Positions 23,203 to 35,528 of a DNA stretch of 64,000 bases are shown piece after piece (position 1 is the first letter of the stretch; every line of letters starts with the position of its first letter). The translations under genes were made by a program, and so were the position numbers. Where the stretch lies: NCBI GenBank assembly GCA_026119935.1, contig JALRMH010000023.1:124001-188000 (forward strand), written 5' to 3'. The notes beneath the pieces are model-generated. The model was not told the DNA's origin, made no database searches, and saw nothing but the letters and a program-made list of their open reading frames with translations. The stretch is from Endothia cerciana. Its lineage: Eukaryota > Ascomycota > Sordariomycetes > Diaporthales > Cryphonectriaceae.

Positions 23203-25003
23203 TTAAATCACCAAGACAGGAAGAAGTGAGATGCCCACGGCGAGCGAGGTCGTGGGAACGTTGTCTTTACTTCTGTTTGCAGAAGACGTGCGCCCCGTGG
23301 CATAGGCTAGAAGCTCCTTCTTCTTGCCCACCTTCCCAGCCTTGCGCAGACCGATCGAGCTGATGAGGGCGCTCACTACGGCCGCGGCAAAGCACGTCCA
23401 GAACCCACTCCGATAACCCTGCAAAGCCGAATAGTCATACGTCAAGCCCCCTTCCGTGACCATGTCATCGGCCCCAGCAGCATTCGTTGCGACGGCGGCG
23501 GCGATCATAGCCGAGACAGCCAGCCCGATGCTGTTGCCCAGCTGTGCCACTGTGTTGAAGACACCGCCCGCAAGGCCCTGGCTCTTCCCGGGAAAGTTCG
23601 TGGTGATAACCAGGTTGCTTATATTGAACAGCAGGTCTGTGCTGATGGCGCTGATGACCATGGCTGGAAACGCAGACGCCCAGTATATCCAGCCCAGATC
23701 CTGCAGCGCGAAGATCAGCGGCGCCGCTGCACTGATGACACCGCTGATCAGGCTGAGGAAGCCTGCGTTCACCTTGTCCATGACCACAGCGGCGACAACA
23801 TTCGTCCCCAGACCGACCACGACGAGCGGGAGGAAGCGCAAGGCCGTCTGCAGCGCGTCCAGGCCCTGCAATTCCTGAAAGTAGAGCGTGGCCCAGTATC
23901 CAAAGGCGTTGAACCACGACCAGGTCAAGAACACCGAAAGACAGACGGCCGTGAACTCGTGCCGCCGCCAGATGCTGTTCGGCAGGACGGCCGGCCGGCC
24001 CGATTTCTCCTGGCAGCCCTCCCAGTACACAAAGAACGGGATGAGCAGCACCGCGACGACGAGGAGGGCGATGCTGTACGGCCCAGAGCGGAACGCGCCT
24101 GCGCCGTGCGTGACCTCCGCGAAGACATACGACAGCAGCGCGAGGCACGAGCTCGCGGCGCCGACGCCGACGCCGACCCAGTCGAGCTCCGTGGCAAGCC
24201 GGCGCCTCAGCTCGCCCAGTGGAGCGAGCCTCTTGCCCTTCCCGGGCAGGACAATCCAGCCAAGAATGATCGACGCGGCGTTCACGCTCGTGCTCATCCA
24301 GTACCCCGTCCTCCAGCTGGACGCCTGTACGAACACACCGCCGAGCACCAGGCCCAGCGCAAAGCCTATCGGGCTCCCACCGCCAAACATGGCGAACGCG
24401 ACGTTGCGGGCCCGGCCTGTTGGGAAGGTGTTTGTGATGGTGCTCACGGCTGGCGGCATGCAGAAAGCCATCGCGATGCCCTGAAGAACGCGGAAGAGGA
24501 TGAGCTGGTCTGCGGAGCGGGCGAGCGACACGGCTAGGGTGGAGACTGTGTAGAGGAGGGACCCTGTGAGGAATATGGGCCGGGCCCCGATGAGGTCCGT
24601 GACTGCACCGAGTGGCAGCAGGAAGCAGGAGAGGCCGAGAGCGTATACTGAGGCAGGCCAAAGGAGGAGGTTTTGATGGGATAGGGAGGTCGCGGGCCAT
24701 GGTGGGCAGCGCGACTGTGAGCATGCCAGAGTTGAACGTGTTCAACAGTGAGATGGATGCAAGAGTTATGAGAATCCCCACGGAGCGTAGTCTACTCGGT
24801 GCTATGGGCTCTGAAGAGGCGGTCGGTGCTGGGGGGCCGTCATCGTCGACATCGGCACCGACCAGCTCCTGCGCCTGCAGTGTCTGTGGCAGGCCCAACG
24901 AAGACTGGGCATGATCCTTCTCTTCGCTGGTCTGAGATGCCGCCTCATCTACACCCCATAAGGTGCCGAGTTCTATTTCGACCGCGACTGCTGAACCTGA
25001 CAT
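23203..25003 (-). CDS. MFS drug:H+ antiporter (DHA2-type), one-base frameshift
   Basis: Fourteen-helix major-facilitator efflux pump of the DHA2 type, proton-driven export of toxic compounds across the plasma membrane. The reading begins at 25003 with an acidic cytosolic N-terminus of about 85 residues, then helix 1 (GILITLASISLLNTFNSG) and MLTVALPTMARDL. It is then interrupted: the downstream frame resumes as LWPASVYALGLSCFLLPLGAV and runs open to the stop at 23203. One surplus base at 24659-24676 (CCTCCTCCTT in the coding sense) explains the break; removing it would give KLLLWPASVYAL, the family pattern. Corrected length 599 aa. Other motifs: RVLQGIAMAF, GFALGLVLGG, FNTVAQLGNSIGLAV. No intron can replace the frameshift. 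It may be a sequencing error or a recent loss. Confidence 0.8.
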
Positions 25004-25316
25004 CGGATGAACAGTCAAGACACTGCCAACAAAGAGACAATGGGTGGAGAAGAAAAAGAGACCGGCACAGGAGAAGGAAGAAATGAATGCGAAGGGGTGG
25101 ACCTGACGACAAACGGGCGCAGGTGACGGATGCACCAACCGACGGTCCGAACTGACGCTCAAGACACCAGGGGCACAAGATGTAGTCGTCGTTGAAATCG
25201 CGTTGGGTCACAATCACGGACTAAAACGACTGGGCAAGTAGGTTTTGAGACACGAAATGGCCTGTTCGGATTGATCATCTGTCCTCTACCGACCTGACGT
25301 TGCCAAGGGACTGAGC
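25004..25316. other. Short intergenic spacer
   Basis: 313 bases between the start of the transporter gene and the stop of the NACHT gene, both on the minus strand; expected to hold the transporter promoter. No other signal seen. Confidence 0.5.
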
Positions 25317-28300
25317 TCAGGGTTGGCCAGCACCACCGGACTCATCAGCAAGAGGCAGGCCGGACTCCGAGCCATGAGGCCCTGGCGAGAGGTCTGCGGT
25401 TTGGCTAGATTGCTGGGGTGTTCGTGATGCCAAGCATGCTCTGCCAGTCGCGGATCTGTGATGCCCCTGAAGAGTGTCCAAACGAGCGAATTTACTACCG
25501 CAACCTTCACATATGTATTGTCTCGCTTCATGGTTCTTCTTGTGCCGATTGCAGTCATTTTCCCTTGCGAATGACGCGCCGCATATGCCACAAATAAAAG
25601 TGCGCCTTTTATCGTGGATGACGAGATGGCTGTCCAAATTGAACTTCTTCTTGAAGACCTTCTGGCAGTGAGGACAAGTCCATTCAGTGATCCTAGGTTT
25701 CTTGGCTCTTGAAGCTTGTATCAAATTCTCGCTGTCATCGTCGCCAGTCTTTCTCAAACGGCGTTTGTCAGGAGGTGCCAGCTTTTCGACGACGGTCTCG
25801 TTCGTGTCTGGGAATGCTGCTGCTACGTCATCCTCAGACAGATCGTGAGTTGTTTTCTTATGCTTTTCAAGCTTCTCGCCTGTCTCGAAGCCAATCGATG
25901 AATATGGACAGCCAAGCTCCGTGCACCGAAACGGCCGCTCGTGTTTGTCATGATGCTGGTCTCGCGCAAGTGCTGTCGGAAACCCGTCATGGAAATAGCG
26001 GCAGCTCAATCTCGAGCATTTAAAAAGGTTCGACCCATACATTTCAACCATATCCTCCGTTTGGTTGCGAGCTGCTAACTCTGAGTAGACATCCTCGATC
26101 GTAGCCCGTCTCTGACGAACAATGTCAGTGAGATCTAGCGGGATCTCGGACTCTTTCATCTGGCCAAGGAACGTTAATTCTTTTCTGAGTAGAATCACTG
26201 CTCGCTGGAGGTCGTGGAAGAAGTCGTATCTCTCGAAGGCTTGCAGTCTTCGTACGTTACCCTTAGAAACTGGAACCGCTTTTGTCGAGCTTGTCGTGGG
26301 TATGAGGTGTGTTTCCAGAAATGCTCCCAGTGACTCGGCCAGGTCATCAATTTCTCGGTCGGTTTTCTCACTGTCACAAGCACAATTCTCAACATGGCGA
26401 AGCCAGAACGCCACTGCATAATCCATGAAACCGTAGTAACCAGAAAGTAAAACGGACTTGTCGATTTGGAAGTCTTGTCTGAAACCTGGCATGTTCAGGT
26501 AGCCGACGGAAAGGGAAGCGAGTGACAAGTGCGCTGCTGTCGCATCTATTATATCAGGTCTAGATGCCACAAATCTCCAGCATCAAGTTAGAACAAGCGA
26601 ACTATAATTGGACAATAGACTTTATGGAATGTTTTCTTACATCCTCGCGGTGTTGTGGACGAAGTCAATGGTATTGTCGTCTCGAATTTCAACCAGCGAC
26701 CCACACAAGTCCTTAGAGCTAACGAGAAAACGCCGACGCTTCCAGTCCACTAGCTGATTTTCCACGTCTATGGCTTTGGCACTTTGTATCTCGTGCCACT
26801 TCATAGTACGCTTTGCACAAATCAGCCACTGAAGCAGGGTACGTGTTGCCGCTTGCTGGGAGTCTGAAGCCTGGTTAAACACTCTTGAAAGTATCCGAAA
26901 ATATCTAAAGACCGTCAGATTCTTTAGGTCTATTCAACCGGAGATGCCTGTCGACTTACGCATCATGAAGCTCCTTTGGTAATTTGTCGTCTTCAAGTTC
27001 CGTCTCGATCTCCTCTATCGTTGTCTGGGCTAAAAGATTGAGCACGATCAGCTTAGCCAGCAAAAACATTCCTGCAGGATGCGTCAGCAATAATGACTCC
27101 GGTATTCCGAAGCGAGCTACGTGGCGAACCTCTGGCGGCATTTTGTATTTTGGAGGCAATATTCGTCGTCAGCTCGGTGTCCAGGCTAAACGCTGACTGA
27201 ATTCGACTCGCCTCCTTAGCAGAGAATTGCTCAATATCCCTCTGATTATCCGTTGGCTCGATTTCGAGCTTGGCAAGTCCCGAGAAATCCTTTCGAGCGA
27301 AACCGTCATCTTGGCTTATAAACAGACATCGGATCCGATGCTGTTCTCGCGGATCAAGGTTTTCCACGAGTCCGCGAAACCATCCTACAATCATTTTCCT
27401 GTCCTCTCTAGGACACTCGTCGATCCCATCGATCACAATGTAAACACTTGGACAGTCTAGTATGGCGATTCTGAGAAGCTCCTCGATGTCCTTCAACCTT
27501 GTCAGGACTGGTTCCGTGCTTTTGGAAAGTCCATCGTAAAAGACTGGTAGTAGGAGGTCATGGTTGTATCTCAGCGATTCGGCCAAGAAATGTCGACCGA
27601 TGCATGAGAACGTGTTTTTGTCGTTATCATCTTGCTTGCAATAGAAGAAAAGCACCGTAGATTGAGGATATGCCTCTTTGACTTCCTCAATCACAAAAGA
27701 TGCGAGAATAGTTTTGCCTGGGTGGATTAGTCCCCGAAGATACCTGAAAGGCGACTTGGTCATTTTCTGGAGGGACATTACTCACCTGCCCCCGGCATAC
27801 CGCTGATCCACAGCAGTGGAGGCATCATCAAGGATGTTGGGTCCATCCACTTCTTGAAGGATTCTTTCTCTAGAATCCACCTATTGCTCTGAGGGTAGTC
27901 TTTACAAAGCTTCCGGTAGTAGTGATGATCATTCTCAGTACTGTTCTGGACACCGTTTATTGGCGACCTCAGCCAGGTATATATGTCGCGCAGCATTTGC
28001 AACTCCTGCTCAGCAATGATAGCTCTCAATTGCTGAGATTCGTTCCGAATATGGGATATAGTTGTTTGAGCCTGAAGGTTCAGGCTGTGGCGTTCAATGT
28101 CACCTACGATGGGGTTGAAGCGGGTCTTGTACGTTTTCCAAGTCGCATCGAAAAGCTGCTTTAGCACTAAAGACTGATTGTTAATTACACGACTACGTCT
28201 AGAAATACCCTGGAAGTTCATACGTACGTGGCTGCTGGAAATACCGCAAGGCTTGTTGATGGAATCGCAAGATGTCCTTATAGATGAAGACCAAGTATTT

Positions 28301-28858
28301 GAGCATATAAGAGTCCTCCCGAAATAGTCGTTCGAGTTGCAGATATTGCGGGAAGCTGTCGCCAATTTTCTCATAGACGCCGACAAGATCGTCCAACGCA
28401 ATGGTAAATGTGCTTGCGACCTGGCAGCAGAACGACAAAAGTTAGACTTAGTTTTGATACGAGCCTACATCCTTGCAGGTCTCAACGGTCATTTCCATAG
28501 CTCTTCCTCACCTGCAAAACGAACTTCATTGGTCCCTGTCTCAACATCAGTACGACACTACATTAGGTGCCGCAGAGTCAGACGCAAAACTTACCCATAC
28601 GAAGGCGACGAAAAGAGATGCGTTGCCGAAAACTTCGAGGACCTTGCCAAACTGGTCTATCGCCTCGATGAATGATTTCAAACGAGCGAAATTCTTTGCT
28701 CGCCTCTGTCGCATTAGTTTGGTCTGGATGTCCATGATCTCCGCTTGCACATTATCGCGAGTTGCGTTCCGAAATTTCTGCTGGTCGGCCACTTTCAATC
28801 CAGCCATGAATTCTTTGAGGGCGGTCTCAAAAGCTGCTGTCAAATCCGAGTTTGACAT
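25317..28858 (-). CDS. NACHT-domain NLR-like protein with five C-terminal C2H2 zinc fingers
   Basis: STAND-class signalling NTPase resembling fungal NLR proteins of self/non-self recognition. Eight exons: 28858-28595, 28535-28512, 28420-28228, 28166-27786, 27717-27130, 27071-26960, 26904-26641, 26574-25317; 1027 aa, all phases consistent. The N-terminal helical module (about 1-250, with FVWGPMKFVLQVAS) is the one that precedes NACHT in many fungal proteins. Walker A is GMPGAGKT at 283-290, Walker B VYIVIDGIDEC at 379-389. The winged-helix part (RTLLQWLICAKRTMKWHEIQ, SKDLCGSLVEI) follows. The C-terminus has zinc fingers at about 795-820, 825-851, 909-929, 937-957 and 964-988, the third and fourth classical (CPHCQKVF...H...H, CGICGASF...H...H). 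An acidic/basic nuclear-type linker (RAKKPRIT) lies between. It carries no WD40, ankyrin or TPR sensor. Divergent from the SNF2 gene, 607 bases away. Confidence 0.9.
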
Positions 28859-29465
28859 ACTGATAGCTGTTCGTCTGAATCGCGTGAAGCTGGAGGTAAG
28901 ACAGCGCAGGGACGGGGACTGAGGTGTGAGCCTCACTCTTTTAGTTGCCTTCTCCGGAGCCCGGTGGCTGTGATTCTGGCCCAATATGCACATCCGTTTC
29001 CGCGCCGCCCGATAGATGTGTCCTGGGTTGACGATTGGTCCTTCAACCCTGCAGAAAATGCAGCCTGAGCAGCCGAGAGACCACTTCCAAAGGCACAATG
29101 ATGCAAGCCAAAATGGGGCTGTGCCCTTAGTGTACAGCCGCTGCAAAGTCGTGCCACTATAGCTGACGTGGACATGCATTGTTGGTTTTGTTTTCCCTGG
29201 CTGGCATGTGCACTTTGTATACTTAAGGAGGGCAAAGATCAAATGCTCATCAAGCCCTACATATAATATCATGAGAATGTGGAGGGACTATCGACTTGCT
29301 CTTACAGAAGAAACCACCACTGTTGACTTGAATGACTTAGCAAGGTAAAATAAAGGAGTAAGTTAATAGAGGCGAAATTGCTGATGAAATGGGTGCGGGT
29401 GCACAAAGGCCCTGGAGGCAGACATGACTGAAAGCTATGTTTAGAGTCTAGATTCTTAGCCAAAC
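28859..29465. promoter_or_regulatory. Shared divergent promoter region, NACHT and SNF2 genes
   Basis: 607 bases separate the two divergent start codons. No coding sequence fits. Because both promoters must lie here, co-regulation is possible but not shown; I see no clear operator. Confidence 0.45.
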
Positions 29466-32400
29466 ATGGCTGGCAGTCAGGAGTATGGGGAAGAATGGAA
29501 CGATGATTGGGACCCCGAGGGAGCACAGGTGCAGGAGCTTTTGCGCCCCAGCAATGAACCAGTGGAAAGAATTAGTCCATCACCGAAGGCATTTTTCAAC
29601 ACATGTTATGGCTCTGTAAGACGCAAAACTCCTCTTACCATTTGATTCCTCATCTAGTCTGAACTAATAAAAGGTCAAAGATCTGTGATGTTCGCATTCT
29701 TTTGCTATCGCAACCTCGATACACACCGGAGATCGAGCACATTCAACGACTACCCGTGTTCTGCAGGCGATCCCAGGCTTCAAAAACATCATGGTACGGG
29801 TTGGAGTATTCGGGTGACTTTTTCGCTGTTTTCAGCAAAAATCTCAGCCTTAAATTCCACGAAGTCCTTGCAAAGGCCAATGTTGACTTCGAAGCCATGG
29901 TGGACTTTGATCAGGTTTCTAACCAAACAGAATCATTGCACCGAAACCAGGTGCCGACAATGACCATCGAAATCAATGTTTACGGTAATCGCGAACATGC
30001 ACATTCAGTTGGAAGAACTCTATCTTCTCTCGAGCTCTATCTGCAGCAGCCACAGCAGCGATTCATCAGACGCGAAGACGTCCAGTACTATAATCCGCAT
30101 TTTCTCCACATGCAAGAACTGCAGGGCCTCGGTGTCGACCAGACTCCCATATTCGATCTCCTCGGCGCAGGCGAGCTCGTGGACAACCCAGGGATGAAAC
30201 ATACCACCCAAGCTACGGAGCCAGCTGAAGTAGGCAGTATTGACGAGATCAAATCCATTCTCGACTCTCTTTCGCAGAGCACACTGCTACAGAAGCGCGA
30301 TGGAAGTGGTGGGCTTCGCACGGTCTTGAAGGAGTACGTCAAACAGCCACTCATCCGTCAGTTGACGAAAGATCTCACATTCCGCAGTCATCAAATGCAA
30401 GCACTCGATTTTGTGATCCGTCGCGAAAATCTCACGTTACCCCCCGAGCTCTCTTTATGGGAGGCAAAAGTGATAGAAGGGCAAGAAGAGAGGTAGGATT
30501 ACTAATTTCTCATGCAAGCACTTAACGAGCTGACGACTTCTGTAACCTTTATTCAAGTTACGTGCACAAGATCACCGGAATAGAACGGTCTCAAAGGTTT
30601 GAAAACAGGGGTGGTCTGATAGCGGACGAAATGGGCTTGGGCAAGACAATGGTGATGCTCGCAACCATTGTTGGGTCTCTTCAACGAGCAGCGGCCTTTG
30701 CTGCAGAGGCATTGCAAGAGCCTGGAGCCCGTCGCAGATCGAAAGCGACACTCGTGATTGTCCCATCCTCCAGTAAGTAGGGAACTTGTGTTTATACATG
30801 AGCCATGGGCAGTGGAATATGAGACTAAAGCCTTGCGGCATACCGTAGTCCTGATCGACAGCTGGTCAGAAGAGATACAACAGTAGGTCATGATTGATTA
30901 CACGATTTCTGTTCTTTCTGCCTGCACAGTGAGCGTAACTGACAATGACACAGACATGTCCATTGCAATACCGTCTCTGTATTCAAATATCACGGGCCAG
31001 GGCGTCGAGAACAAGCGCAAAGATGTTTTAACTGCGATATAGTCTTCACGACCTATAAGACAATTGTAAGCGATCTGCAGACAAGCCATATCTCGGGCTT
31101 GGGCGTATTAAACACTATCGAGTGGTTCAGAATTGTTTTGGATGAAGGTAAGGTTGTCACCAACTGCTGCTCTCAGATAAGTCTTCCTGTCCTCACACAA
31201 CGTCACACAAAGCGCACGATGTGCGAAACAGAACGACCAAACAATTTCAAGCCATCGTTGGCCTTGCCGCTGCGCACCGCTGGTGTCTGAGCGGTACCCC
31301 CATCCAGAATTCCTTGGAAGACTTGAGTTCCCTCGCCAGTTTTCTTCGAGTCCCGCTCTTGGAGAGCCCAGCGACTTTCCGCAAGTTCATTGCAAATGAC
31401 GAGAACAGCGGTGCGAGAAATCGCTATAAAAACCTCCGGCTGCTTTTGACCTCGATTTGTCTACGGCGGAATAGGCAAGTGGCCGGTCTGCCCGAGCCTG
31501 TGACGCAGCTGCGGGAATTGAGTTTCACCCCGGCAGAAAAGGAAGACTACGAAGGCCTGTTGCACCGTGCCGGGCGACTTATCGACTTGAACGCCAGTGG
31601 CCATACTGACAACTCTAGTCCGGTGATATTTCAGGCACTGCTACGGCTGCGTCTCTTCTGTAATCACGGCCGTATGTGGTCAAGTTCCTCCCCCGGAAAT
31701 GGTCTGGAGGAGGCCCTTGATTATCTTCAACAGAACGACCAGGCCCATTGTGTCTTCTGCCTAAGCGCGGTATACACCATCAACGATCAACCCGATACGG
31801 ATGGCGGATGCCTCATCTCGGGGTGTACGCACCTGATCTGTCGAAAATGTTACAACAAAGGTTTATCGACCACAAAACATTGCCCATCATGCAGAGCGGG
31901 TGCTATGGATACCACCATGGAAAACGTGCTGAGTCGTCTAAAGGAAGCGACAGTTTTTGAGGAGATGCCAGCAACCCAACCTGATAATTATCAGCCCAAA
32001 GAGTACCCCTCCAAGTTGCTGGCATTCGTTGACGATGTCAGACAGCACACTAGTTTAAGGAGGTAAGCCCAAGAAATAAAGACCGCCAACAACAATGCAT
32101 TGACGTGTACAATGATTATAGTATCGTCTTTTCATATTGGAAGAAGACCTTGGATATTGTTGGCAACATTCTCCGGGCCCACAACCTGCCTTTCTATTAC
32201 ATCCACGGTTCTATTGCTCACGCTGAACGTCGTCGGATTCTCAACAATTTCCGGTCTTCGAATGGGCACGGTATTCTGCTTATGACACTTGGGACTGGGG
32301 CAGTCGGGTGAGTCTCGGAAAGAAAGGGAGACCAAGAAGAAAAGGCAACCAAGAGCACAGGCCCTTGAAAGCCACCATGAGTAAGTACTAACGTGACACT

Positions 32401-32687
32401 TTACCATAGGCTCAACCTGGCTGTTGCATCTCGCATCTATCTTCTGGAACCGCAATGGAACCCGTTTCTGGAACAACAGGCGTTTGGCAGGGCTCAAAGG
32501 CTTGGCCAAACCGAGCGGGTGACGATTATTCGTTACATCATGAGAGACACAGTTGAAGACGTATTCCACCTCTTTTCCTGGTCAGTCAGCCCGAGAGAGA
32601 GCGGAGAGCTGACCTGTCCATCAGACCAACGTGTATCCAAGACAAATCACGAAGATGCAGATTGCCTCGCGAGGGTTCAGAAACTAG
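29466..32687 (+). CDS. SNF2-family ATPase with RING finger (Rad5/Rad16/HLTF-like)
   Basis: DNA-dependent ATPase/helicase-like protein with an embedded RING ubiquitin-ligase finger. Nine exons: 29466-29615, 29681-30492, 30558-30772, 30849-30882, 30954-31147, 31213-32062, 32122-32307, 32410-32560, 32625-32687; 884 aa, all GT-AG and phase-consistent. Motif I is DEMGLGKT (344-351), motif II DEAH (467-470), motif III LSGTPIQN (about 494). The RING spans about 648-695 (CVFCLSAVY...CTHLICRKC...CPSC). The second lobe has a GSIAHAERRRIL segment, LLMTLGTGAVGLNL, and QAFGRAQRLGQTE (motif VI, usually RAHRIGQ). It ends VYPRQITKMQIASRGFRN, a usual end for fungal members. Typical roles are chromatin or repair functions in the nucleus. 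This copy is short at the N-terminus with no HIRAN domain. It could be one of the lineage-specific expanded copies rather than true Rad5. Confidence 0.9.
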
Positions 32688-35528
32688 CTAGGTGCGTTGT
32701 GATCGAACCTGGTCACTTAGAGACGGTATGTTTGCTCTGACCTGACATCCCTCTGACGAATTTGATGATAGAAATCTTGCTAATGTGAGAGCATTAACAA
32801 GCCTTCTTGCTTGAGACGAACAGCTAGCCATAGAGATCACCTGCGAGCATGTAAAATGTATCAGGCGGTCATCTTCCTGGAGCCAGTCCAAACCAAGCTG
32901 CGCCAGGAACCCAAAGCAGATTCCTTTATTCGTAGATCATATTGAAAGCGCAGAGTCGGAAAGAGGTCTGGACACCTCAAAATGGATCACAAGCAGAACG
33001 GATGGAAAACAACCCACATGATGGGCAGTGGGTAGGGTTGGGCTGGGTAATAATACAGATCACAGTTTTTACATTGTCTACATTCTCATCAATACGTTTT
33101 ACTTTTTTCATACCCCTTTCGCTTAGCCCCCCGCCAGCTCTCATCAGTTTCCAGCTTTTACAGCTGGAGTATTCCGTTGTTTCCTAACCGAGAGCCGTTG
33201 GAACTGTGCGGCGGTAAGACGAGATCTTTTAAATCCAGACCAACCCAATTTAACGTATAAGTGAATAAAGGGTGGTTGGAAAATAGGGTGGCTGGCCAGG
33301 GTGGGCGAGAAGTGGGTCCTTTGACTTATATGCGATGACAGCCGGTTGTGCTAGCGGAATGATGCATCACGGCTCAGCACCACATGCGGTTGAAGTGCGG
33401 CTCTGCAGAAATCGAAATTGAATACTGTGAGGAAGGTTGATGTCCAGGTGGCTAGGGCGTGAGAGTTTGCCTTGTGCGTCACTAAGTAGAGGGGGTGGCG
33501 GGAAACTAGGGAGCCCTAAGCTGCTACTGCACGTGCCATTGGTCGCTTCGTCTCTGCATCATTGCACACGGGCTCCAGCAGGCCGATATGACCCTCCCAC
33601 GATGCGAAGAATGAGTATGGGAAGCGGTAGGGAGGGAGGTCTTATCCATGGTGCCAAGAGGCTTTCAGGCTGTGACTCAACATGGACCGTAGAGTGTTAC
33701 GCACTCTGAACTGCGCCTGGTCAGCTAATTCTAACTAGATATTGCACACTGGCTCACCAAGTGGAGAGTTGCTACGGGTCTATAGACACTTGGACTTTTA
33801 CTTGGGAGATGATCTCATTGTCCCTCCACTGGCTGTGAAGATGGGGAATGTTCGCACGATCGCATTCTCGAGCGTGGACTTTGTCTGCTCACCAGGCGAC
33901 GCATCATATCCACCAGCGCGTCGGTTTGGATGCGCGTTGCGCAGCCCCTAGAAGCCGATATTTCGCATTCTGGAAAAGTATTCTCGAGCCCGCAATAGGC
34001 TGCAACACGTGCACCCGTCTGCGTGTAACAACATGTGAGTGTGGTCTTGGTGATGCAATGCGTAATGCACGCCTGCGCCCCAGCAACTTTGAACGTCAGA
34101 AGGACCACCGCAATCTCAACAGTGAGCTGAGGCTGCGTGTATACCTAGCGGAAACAGCCTGGCCAAGGCAGGCCCTATGCGCTGGTGGAGGAGACTGCAT
34201 ATCTAGTAGCCGGATCGAGGCTCAATGGTTGCTAGCTTTCTTTGATCACACCTCCCATCGACTCGACTTTGGCCGATTTTTGGCTCCAATGGATGGATGG
34301 GTCAAGGTCCGAGAACTACGATAACGAACGCCTGCCTTTCGGGACTTGTGTGTCATGTGAATACTCGGTGGACCGTGGCTGGCCTCTGTAGATATGTCAT
34401 GCAAGACCAGGTTCCGAAGGATTGTGAAATTGTTGCAACCTTGGCGTGAAATTGGCTCAAGGTCAAAGGGTGCTAGAAAGTATATCTAATCGAGGCCTCC
34501 GACAAGGCTGCGGGCGTCATGCAGGTCAGTCAGGGCCTTTTCGGACTATCATTCTACATAAGCACCGAGCTGCAAACTGATGCACCTCGCCAAGTGGCTC
34601 ATTATCTCACGCAATGATTCGCATGCACTCTGCAACTGTGTGGTTTGGTTAGCCACTCAGGTCATGACTGACGCGTTGCGGGGTACTGTCACCCTCCTCC
34701 TGCTTTTACATGGTACTCAGTAAGCGACTGATGCACGACGGCTCAGCAAACAATAGTGCTGTAAAGCTGAAGACCCGGTTTTGAGATTGAAGAATGCGAA
34801 GGAAATCTTGTGGTGACAAGCCCGTCTTTCCCTCTCTGAATGCGAGGCATACAATCACCTCGTCTGTTCCACCAACTTGTTGTTGGTGGGAACCCAAACC
34901 GAAAAGAGAAATCAAAGCCATACGATATAGTTATTTCTGACGCGAGGATGGCTGCGCTCCGGAGACCACTGTTGTGGGAGACTCCCCACCACACACGCCC
35001 TGGAACTTGCCGAGCAGAGGAAGGCGATGTTGCCTAGATGGATGATATTTCCTTCTTCGACTAAATATTTGCTGGATAGTCTTCTAGAAGTTATTGTTCG
35101 TAGCCCTATGCCGCCCCTCACCTCCCCCCCCCCCCCAGCCCCCTCACCATACAGCCTCAGGGAGCTCGACCTCGAAGTCTTGGTGCGGGCTGTGTGACGT
35201 CCGCGGAAGGCGACTCCCACAGCCTACTCCTAAGACGAGCATCAAGGGCCAGTAGGGCACTGGTAGCCAAGCCCCTGAGCCCGTAGACATACCACTCAGA
35301 TTCAGGACCTAGAACTCTCGTCACCGGCGGAAGTCAGGACGATTTAGAATCCATCTGAGATACGCGGGCACACATGTAGTGGACATCGTCATTGCCTTTA
35401 GCGCCACAATGTGGGACTCTGATTATGCTGATTGATGATGTCAGTGGACCATCGCCACGCACTATATATGTGTACAGACTGGTCCTTCCGTTTAAACAGA
35501 GGTATGCTTTTGAACTCCATCTTTACTT
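32688..35528. other. Gene-free stretch with transposon trace
   Basis: 2.84 kb between the SNF2 gene and the qa-1F stop. It contains the solo terminal-repeat fragment at 33286-33335 and a poly-C of 13 (35124-35136). ORFs such as 33848-34324 have no motif. Confidence 0.5.
33286..33335. repeat. Solo pogo-like terminal repeat fragment
   Basis: GTGGCTGGCCAGGGTGG at 33288-33304 is identical to 1649-1665, and both copies are followed by GACTTAT within about 50 bases. No transposase sequence is visible next to this copy, so it is a solo end, a MITE piece or a heavily decayed insertion. Confidence 0.6.

Noticed and set aside
23465..25162. 565-codon frame as a single protein
   Set aside because: Only its first third is transporter-like; after 24660 it is the wrong frame of the MFS gene.
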